From Thermasporomyces sp036564245 (GTDB lineage: Bacteria > Actinomycetota > Actinomycetes > Propionibacteriales > Actinopolymorphaceae), in contig DATCKU010000043.1 of NCBI GenBank assembly GCA_036564245.1, positions 62,001 through 126,000 of the forward strand: a DNA stretch of 64,000 nt. The letters run 5' to 3'. Position numbers and translations under genes: made by a program. Below the pieces are notes generated by a model. The model was not told where the DNA came from and did no database searches. It saw only the letters and a list, made by a program, of their open reading frames with translations. Below are positions 58,795-64,000 of this stretch, piece by piece. The stretch's first letter is position 1. Each line of letters starts with the position of its first letter.

Positions 58795-59988
58795 ATGCGG
58801 GTCGTCCTCATCCACCGCTACTTCTGGCCGGACACACCGACATACGCCCACATCCTCAAAGCCATCTCGCTCGCGCTCGGAAAGGCTGGCCACGAGGTGA
58901 CCGTGCTCACCTGCCAGCCGTCGTACTCGCCCACGGCGAGTCGCGCGCCGACGCGCGAGCGGTTGTCCGATCGGGTGGAGGTCCGGCGCTGGCCGGTACT
59001 GCCGGACCGGCGCTTTCGCGTTCTCAAACTCGTCAATCTCGTGTGGTTCTGCGCGCGGCTGCTCCTCGAAGGCGCCCGGCTCGGGAAGGTCGATGTCGTG
59101 ATGGCGGCGTCGACTCCGCCGATCGGGGTGGCCCGGGTCGCCTCCTGGCTCGCCCGCTGGTGCGGCGCTCGATTCGTCTACCACCAGCAGGACATCTATC
59201 CGGACGTGCTCGTCGCGTCCGGCATGCTTCGGCCCGGTGGGTTTGCCGCCCTGCTGCGACGACTCGATACGCGTACGGAAAAGCGCGCGGAGCGAGTCGT
59301 GGTGCTCTCGCGCGACATGGCGGAGACGGTGCAGGCCCGCGGCATCGAGCCGAGCCGGATCGTCGTGCTCAACAACTTCGATCCCTGGCCGCACACGACC
59401 GACGACGTGCCACCCGTCCCACCGACACCGCTGCATGTCGTATTCGCCGGCAACCTCGGGTGGTTCCAGGGCCTGGAGAACTTGCTCCAGGCGATCACGC
59501 AGCTGCGAGACGATCACCGGATCGCGTTCCACTTCTTCGGCGACGGACCGTTGCGCGTGCGGATCGAGGGCGCGACCCAGTCGCACGGGCTCGCGAACGT
59601 CACACTGCACGGGCACTGTCCGCCGGAGCAGGTGGCGACGTTCCTGCGGACGAAGGCCCATCTCGGAGTCGTCTCGCTCATGCCCGGCGTGATTCGTACC
59701 GCCTATCCGAGCAAGACGCTCTCCTATCTGCGGCAGGGCTGCCCCGTGCTCGCCTTGGTCGAGAAGGACAGCGAGCTCGCCGAGACGATCCTCGCAGCCG
59801 GCGCCGGCATGCAGGTCGACCCGACCGATGCCAATCATTGTGCCGCGACCCTCGAGATACTCGCCAGCCGACCAGAGGAGCTCACGTCCGCGCGCGCTCG
59901 CGCAGGCGATCTCTATCGGGAGCGGTTCGCGGCGGAGTGCCAGCTCGGCCGGTGGGTGCAGCTTTTCGAGCAGCTCGGAACGGCTTGA
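58795..59988 (+). CDS. Glycosyltransferase (GT4), likely L-FucNAc transferase
   Basis: A 397-residue GT-B glycosyltransferase with an N-terminal VLIHRYFWPDTPTYAHILKA and a C-terminal GT4 nucleotide-binding part (VVFAGNLGWFQGLENLLQAI, PSKTLSYLRQGCPVLALVEK). The ATG at 58795 is 2 nt after the capG stop. Directly after the UDP-FucNAc genes, it is the obvious candidate for the transferase that adds FucNAc to the lipid-linked chain, in the manner of WbuB-type enzymes. Confidence 0.88.
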   Translation: MRVVLIHRYFWPDTPTYAHILKAISLALGKAGHEVTVLTCQPSYSPTASRAPTRERLSDRVEVRRWPVLPDRRFRVLKLVNLVWFCARLLLEGARLGKVDVVMAASTPPIGVARVASWLARWCGARFVYHQQDIYPDVLVASGMLRPGGFAALLRRLDTRTEKRAERVVVLSRDMAETVQARGIEPSRIVVLNNFDPWPHTTDDVPPVPPTPLHVVFAGNLGWFQGLENLLQAITQLRDDHRIAFHFFGDGPLRVRIEGATQSHGLANVTLHGHCPPEQVATFLRTKAHLGVVSLMPGVIRTAYPSKTLSYLRQGCPVLALVEKDSELAETILAAGAGMQVDPTDANHCAATLEILASRPEELTSARARAGDLYRERFAAECQLGRWVQLFEQLGTA

Positions 59989-60001
59989 GGCTGGCTGACC
60001 A

Positions 60002-61258
60002 GTGAGGACACGCGTGGAGCCGGGCTGGCGGTCCGGGACGGGTACTGTTCCCGACGGGACCACCTGTCGTGACCGCAAGACGCAGTCAGGTCTTCCGTTG
60101 GCAGCGTTGGCGCTCGCCGTCGTCTCCGCGACGAGCGTCTTCGACTCCGGGCTCTCGCTCGTGACCGGCGCAGTCGTGGGGTCGGTAATCCTGGCCACGC
60201 GCCTTGCGACGATGACCGTGGGAGCGTTGGAGATCTTCGCGATCGCACTCACGGTGCTCTACGCCATGTCGTTGCTGTGGGCGATCGACTTCGAGCGGTC
60301 GCGCCACATCGTGGCGTACCAGGTGGGACTGCTGCTCATGTTCCTCGCCGTCCGAGCCGTGGCCACGAGCCGTCGTGAGATCGTGCTCATAGCGTGCGGA
60401 TACGTTCTCGGCTGCGTCTGCGCTGTCATCCTGCTGATCCGACAGAACCCAGGTGTTGCGACTGGGTTGGAGCGGTCGCGGCTCCGTTACGGAATCGACG
60501 GGCTCAACGTCAACTACCTGGGGTACGCCCTTGCAACCGGGCTCGTGGCGGCTGTCGTCGCAGTCTGTCTTGCCAGACGCCGGACCCGGATGGCGATGGC
60601 CGTGCTCATCCCGGCAGCCGGCATGGTGTTCGGCATCGTGCAGACGGGGAGCCGTGGCGCGCTCGCAGCCGCGTTGTTGGTGGTCATCTGGTCCGTCGTG
60701 CACCGACATGTCGGCCGATTCGGCGTGGAGGTCATGGCAGCCGCCGTCGGTGTCCTGAGCCTGATGCTCGCAAGCGGCCTGCTCGACGATTGGCTACGGG
60801 TCGTCGACTCCCTCTCGTGGCGGTCCACCGGTGACTTGGCCAACAGACTGTATGTCTGGCCGCTTGCTCGCACAGTCTTCGCTGATCATTGGGTGACCGG
60901 GATCGGTGCCGGTGGCCTGCGGTCGATGGGCCTGGGAATCGGGGCGCACAACGCCATTCTGGAGCTGGGATGCGGGCTCGGAGTCCTTGGCGTCGTCCTC
61001 TTCGTTGGCTGGCTCGTGTCCGGTCTGCTCGGCTCGACACGGAACGCGGCGTACAGGACCTTGCTCGTCGGTGGCGCCTTGGCGTGCTGGGCGCCGATGC
61101 TCATGTCCGGCCACTGGGAGCTGGCGCCGCCGTTGTGGATCCTTCTGGGACTGCTCTCTCGGCTTCACGTCGTGCCGAATCGCTCAGCGGACGGCAAAAC
61201 GCCAGCGATGGTACGGCGGTACCCGTGCAGCGCTGACGGGAGAACAGTCGCGGAGTAG
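60002..61258 (+). CDS. O-antigen polymerase/ligase-family membrane protein (Wzy-like)
   Basis: A 418-residue protein with at least ten membrane helices. Its long external loop lies near 280-330 (including IGAGGLRSMGLGIGAHNAIL), with the GxGxxG and HNxxL features typical of the O-antigen polymerase/ligase superfamily. It probably polymerises or transfers the repeat units outside the membrane. It starts at a GTG 13 bp after the glycosyltransferase stop and ends in a 94-bp overlap with the convergent flippase gene. Confidence 0.82.
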   Translation: MRTRVEPGWRSGTGTVPDGTTCRDRKTQSGLPLAALALAVVSATSVFDSGLSLVTGAVVGSVILATRLATMTVGALEIFAIALTVLYAMSLLWAIDFERSRHIVAYQVGLLLMFLAVRAVATSRREIVLIACGYVLGCVCAVILLIRQNPGVATGLERSRLRYGIDGLNVNYLGYALATGLVAAVVAVCLARRRTRMAMAVLIPAAGMVFGIVQTGSRGALAAALLVVIWSVVHRHVGRFGVEVMAAAVGVLSLMLASGLLDDWLRVVDSLSWRSTGDLANRLYVWPLARTVFADHWVTGIGAGGLRSMGLGIGAHNAILELGCGLGVLGVVLFVGWLVSGLLGSTRNAAYRTLLVGGALACWAPMLMSGHWELAPPLWILLGLLSRLHVVPNRSADGKTPAMVRRYPCSADGRTVAE

Positions 61259-62670
61259 AGCACCGTCGCGACGTACGGGATGGCGATGTAGCCCAGGTGG
61301 ACTGCGGCCAGCCACTTGAGCGGGATGGAGAGGATGAGGTAGAGCGACCAGCCGACCAGCTGCGGTACGAGGACGCCACCGGCGTTCTGGACCATGAACC
61401 GCGGCGAGATCGACGCGAGGAGGAGCCACCACGCGGCGAGACCTGCCAAGAGCCACTGGCTGATGGACAGAGGTTGGTTCAACCACTCGAGGATCACATT
61501 GCACCCCACCAGCAGGGCGGCGGAGCACATCACGACGAGCCCGACCGAGAGCAAGGTCATTCGACGAGTGGCTCGTCGGATCCAGCTCACGTTCCCCTGG
61601 ACGAGGGCGTCGCCACTCGCCGGCCAGGCTGGAACATTGGTCAAGGCGATCAGGCTGCCCACGTGGGCGAACAGCTTCACGGCGACGGCATAGACGGCAA
61701 CCGTCCGCAGGTCGCTTGCGTGGGAGACGATCAGCGTGTCGGCATTCGTGGCCACTGTCATCACGATCGTCAGGGCGAGGAAGAGCCCGCCGAGGTGCAG
61801 CAGCTCGCGGATGGCTCGTCGGCCTACGGTGCCGCGCCATGGGGCGAGCTCGGGCATCCGCCAGACGTACATCCACACGCTGTTCGCGAGGTTCCCCAGC
61901 ACCGGACCGGCGACCGCCGTTGCGATCATGACAACCGGCGGAAGGCCGGCGTGGATCACGACGAGCACCAGGGGGAGCGAGGAGACGGTGCCGGCCATGA
62001 GCCACATGTTCGACTGCGCTACCTGCTGGTACGCGTACTGGACTCTTCTCACGAGCGACAGCGGAATGTTGGCGAAGAACACCGTGAGGCAGACGAGGGC
62101 GACGGCAGTCGCATCGGAGGCTGCCACTGACCCGTCCGCACTGAGCAGCGACGACCAGGGAACGTTTCTCCCCAACGTCAGCAGAAGTGTGCAGCAGCAG
62201 ACTGCCACGGTGGTGAGAACGATGTAGGCGCTCCCGATGTAGCGCCGTGCGTTCTGCAGATCGCCCGTGGAGTAGCAGTGGGCGAGCTTGGTCATGAGGC
62301 CGTGACCGAGACCGAGATCGGCGAAACCAGCCATCCCGGTGACCGCCGTGACGGCCATCCAGAGCCCGTAAAGGTTCTCTCCCAGGTACGTCAGGGAGAT
62401 CGGAATGAGGGCAAGCGGGACCACGGTGCCGATGCCGCTCGAGACGACGGTCATGGTGACGCCAGCGACGAGACGTTTGCTGCGAGGCGACAGCGAGCGT
62501 GAGCCAGACTCCGTGCTCGCGTGCTCGCGAGGGAACTGATTCGGCTGGGTCGACACGCTCAGCCGTGACCTGATCAGGTGAATTCGACCCTCCGACTCGC
62601 TGAGCTCGGCTCCGTCGTTCCTGCGTGTGGGCAGCCGTCGGCAGACACATTCCCCATGTCGCCGCGACAT
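61165..62670 (-). CDS. Polysaccharide flippase (Wzx/MATE-like)
   Basis: A protein with about twelve to fourteen membrane helices typical of Wzx/oligosaccharide flippases (TVVPLALIPISLTYLGENLY, then GFADLGLGHGLMTKLAHCYS). It moves lipid-linked repeat units across the membrane. The start is uncertain: the ATG at 62670 gives a 501-residue product with a charged ~65-residue N-terminus, while a GTG at 62556 gives a shorter one nearer the family norm. Neither has a clear ribosome site. The last 94 bp overlap the Wzy-like gene on the other strand. Confidence 0.85.
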   Translation of the reverse strand: MSRRHGECVCRRLPTRRNDGAELSESEGRIHLIRSRLSVSTQPNQFPREHASTESGSRSLSPRSKRLVAGVTMTVVSSGIGTVVPLALIPISLTYLGENLYGLWMAVTAVTGMAGFADLGLGHGLMTKLAHCYSTGDLQNARRYIGSAYIVLTTVAVCCCTLLLTLGRNVPWSSLLSADGSVAASDATAVALVCLTVFFANIPLSLVRRVQYAYQQVAQSNMWLMAGTVSSLPLVLVVIHAGLPPVVMIATAVAGPVLGNLANSVWMYVWRMPELAPWRGTVGRRAIRELLHLGGLFLALTIVMTVATNADTLIVSHASDLRTVAVYAVAVKLFAHVGSLIALTNVPAWPASGDALVQGNVSWIRRATRRMTLLSVGLVVMCSAALLVGCNVILEWLNQPLSISQWLLAGLAAWWLLLASISPRFMVQNAGGVLVPQLVGWSLYLILSIPLKWLAAVHLGYIAIPYVATVLYSATVLPSALHGYRRTIAGVLPSAERFGTT

Positions 62671-62789
62671 ATGCCAACGACGTGAGGTTGTGGAGGTTTT
62701 GGGCTACATGCGCTGGAGATAGTGAGGGACAAGATGGAGGCCGCCGGCACAGAACACGATGGTGATCGTCCTTGACTGACGTAGAGGAG

Positions 62790-64000
62790 ATGCGTGCGCC
62801 GTCGGGGCTGCGTGGCAAGGTCGACGACCTGCGCGTCGTGCTGCTGGGGTTCACGGTCACCGACCGCCACATGCGTGCCCTGGGAACCGCTGTGGCCGTG
62901 CGGAGTGCACAGACCCGCAACTTTGCATGGAGCCTGGTGGCGGCGTTGCAAAGCGCCGGCTGCGAGGTGGCTCTGCTGTCCGCGTTACCGGTCCACACGT
63001 TCCCTGCCCACCGGGTGCTCTTCGCGCGCGGTGGACGGTTTCGAACCGGTGGGGTGGAGGGTCGCCTGCTGGCCTTCGTGAACCTGCACGTCGTGAAGCA
63101 CCTGAGCCGGCTTCTCAGCTGCTTGTGGTCCGGCCTGCCCTTCGTGCGTGCTCACCGTGCGGACCTCGTGATCGTCCACGGAGTCCATTCGGCGTTCCTG
63201 TTGTTCGGACGCGTCGTTCGACGGTGGCTCGGGCTGCCGCTGGTCGTCATCCTCACCGACCCACCCGGTGTCGTCCTTCCGACAGATGGTCATGTCATTC
63301 GCGCATTGCGGCGCCTGGACAGCTGGCTCGTCGCGCGGGCGCTTCGGCGCTGTGACGGTGTGATCTGCTTGACCGAAGAGCTCGGGCGACGGTTCGCGCC
63401 GAGCCGGCAACGCCTGGTGCTCGAAGGGATCCTCCATCCCCGTCTGCAGGATTGGCGACCGGTGCCGGTCGACCAGACGGACGAGCGGGTTTTCACCGTC
63501 GCCTATGCCGGAGCCCTGAAGGAGGAGTACGGCGTGGGGCGTCTCGTGGACGCAGTGATCGGACTTTCCGACGAGTTCGCCCTCGACATCTACGGAACGG
63601 GTCCTTTGGAGGCGTGGGTGAGACGGCGCGCCGACGAGTGTCCGCGCATCCGGTACCACGGCGGCGTCGCACATCAGGAACTGCCCAAGCTGTTGCAACG
63701 CGCCGACGTCCTCGTCAACCCTCGACCAGCAGATCGTGACTTCGTGAAGTACTCTTTTCCCTCCAAACTGATCGAGTACATGGGGGTCGGTCGCCCAGTC
63801 CTCACCACTCGGCTCCCGGGAATACCGAGTGAGTACAGTGACAAGCTCCTGTTCGCTGAAGACGACTCGGTCGAGGGACTGGCCAGAGCGTTACGGGCGG
63901 CCGCGGAATCTCCGCTGGAGTGGCGGCACGAGATGGCAACTGCTGCACGGCAGTTCGTCGTCGAGGAGCGCAACGTGCACGCACAGGGCGCTCGGATTCG
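62790..64000 (+). CDS. Glycosyltransferase (GT4), truncated by the window edge
   Basis: An open frame from the ATG at 62790 runs beyond the right end. The visible 403 codons include GDFTVTDRHMRALG-type start (LLGFTVTDRHMRALG), a GT-B linker, FTVAYAGALKEEYGVGRLVD and the C-terminal donor-site motif VKYSFPSKLIEYMGVGRPVL. This places it with GT4 glycosyltransferases, so it extends the polysaccharide locus to the right. GAGG lies just before the ATG; spacing is short, and a later GTG could be the true start. Confidence 0.82.
   Translation, partial: MRAPSGLRGKVDDLRVVLLGFTVTDRHMRALGTAVAVRSAQTRNFAWSLVAALQSAGCEVALLSALPVHTFPAHRVLFARGGRFRTGGVEGRLLAFVNLHVVKHLSRLLSCLWSGLPFVRAHRADLVIVHGVHSAFLLFGRVVRRWLGLPLVVILTDPPGVVLPTDGHVIRALRRLDSWLVARALRRCDGVICLTEELGRRFAPSRQRLVLEGILHPRLQDWRPVPVDQTDERVFTVAYAGALKEEYGVGRLVDAVIGLSDEFALDIYGTGPLEAWVRRRADECPRIRYHGGVAHQELPKLLQRADVLVNPRPADRDFVKYSFPSKLIEYMGVGRPVLTTRLPGIPSEYSDKLLFAEDDSVEGLARALRAAAESPLEWRHEMATAARQFVVEERNVHAQGARI

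Noticed and set aside
1..64000. CRISPR arrays, rRNA genes, IS elements with transposases
   Set aside because: No regularly spaced repeats, rRNA sequence or transposase motifs were seen anywhere in the window.

Overview
The window is high-GC actinobacterial chromosome with many GTG starts. It carries a tRNA-Ala gene with a G3:U70 pair, a galU-moeA/glp-moaC-mog-rimJ-sepX/glpR gene order typical of Actinomycetota, a Tat/lipobox solute-binding protein and a CIRCE/HrcA-type operator. The gene content would fit Propionibacteriales or a related order, but the genus cannot be fixed from this sequence alone.

Layout. (1) About 0.3-11.1 kb is an actinomycete integrative and conjugative element (AICE). 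It holds regulators on the left, a run of small coupled genes leading into a TraB/FtsK-type DNA translocase, a prim-pol replication initiator, a DUF3631 helicase-like protein, an excisionase and a tyrosine integrase. It is rich in repeats: a duplicated hairpin leader, an 8-bp repeat cluster just downstream of traB (candidate clt transfer locus) and three copies of an ~80-90 bp repeat around the replication and integration genes. A tRNA-Ala(CGC) gene lies to its right; no duplicated att site was found, so the exact ends are open. (2) 12.0-18.3 kb is conserved core: the galU/molybdopterin/sepX run and, divergently, 5-formyltetrahydrofolate cyclo-ligase. (3) 18.4-36.5 kb holds a membrane-anchored penicillin-acylase-family enzyme, a complete oligopeptide ABC transporter operon, a CIRCE-controlled FmdB/Ruc-type zinc-ribbon chaperone, an MTA phosphorylase, a SAF-domain protein, modBC without modA, an aldo/keto reductase and a large surface protein. 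(4) 36.6-40.5 kb holds regulators (AraC; an autoregulated GntR/DUF1648 pair), an alkB gene broken by a frameshift, and a 2-hydroxyacid dehydrogenase.

(5) 41.0-50.7 kb, starting at a tRNA-Arg(CCT) gene, looks like an accessory island. Its most interesting content is a three-gene, translationally coupled operon (43041 to 41201, minus strand). It encodes a 162-aa protein with a folded N-terminal domain and a Thr-alternating, Asp/Cys-rich tail, a 141-aa protein sharing that folded domain, and an ATP-grasp enzyme of the kind that makes graspetides. This reads as a possible graspetide (omega-ester/amide RiPP) pathway of unusual architecture. The island also has a DUF6221-like gene, an alpha/beta hydrolase, a TPR protein, a WXG100-like operon without secretion genes, PhoD, DoxX and gene remnants.

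(6) 50.7-64.0 kb: a cytochrome P450, then a polysaccharide locus. One arm (minus) encodes an aminotransferase, an initiating sugar-phosphate transferase and a Wzc-type autokinase. The divergent arm (plus) encodes the UDP-N-acetyl-L-fucosamine pathway (CapE/CapF/CapG), a glycosyltransferase and a Wzy/ligase-like polymerase. A Wzx-like flippase and a further glycosyltransferase, cut by the window edge, follow. Together these would make and export a FucNAc-containing, probably amino-sugar-rich, surface polysaccharide.
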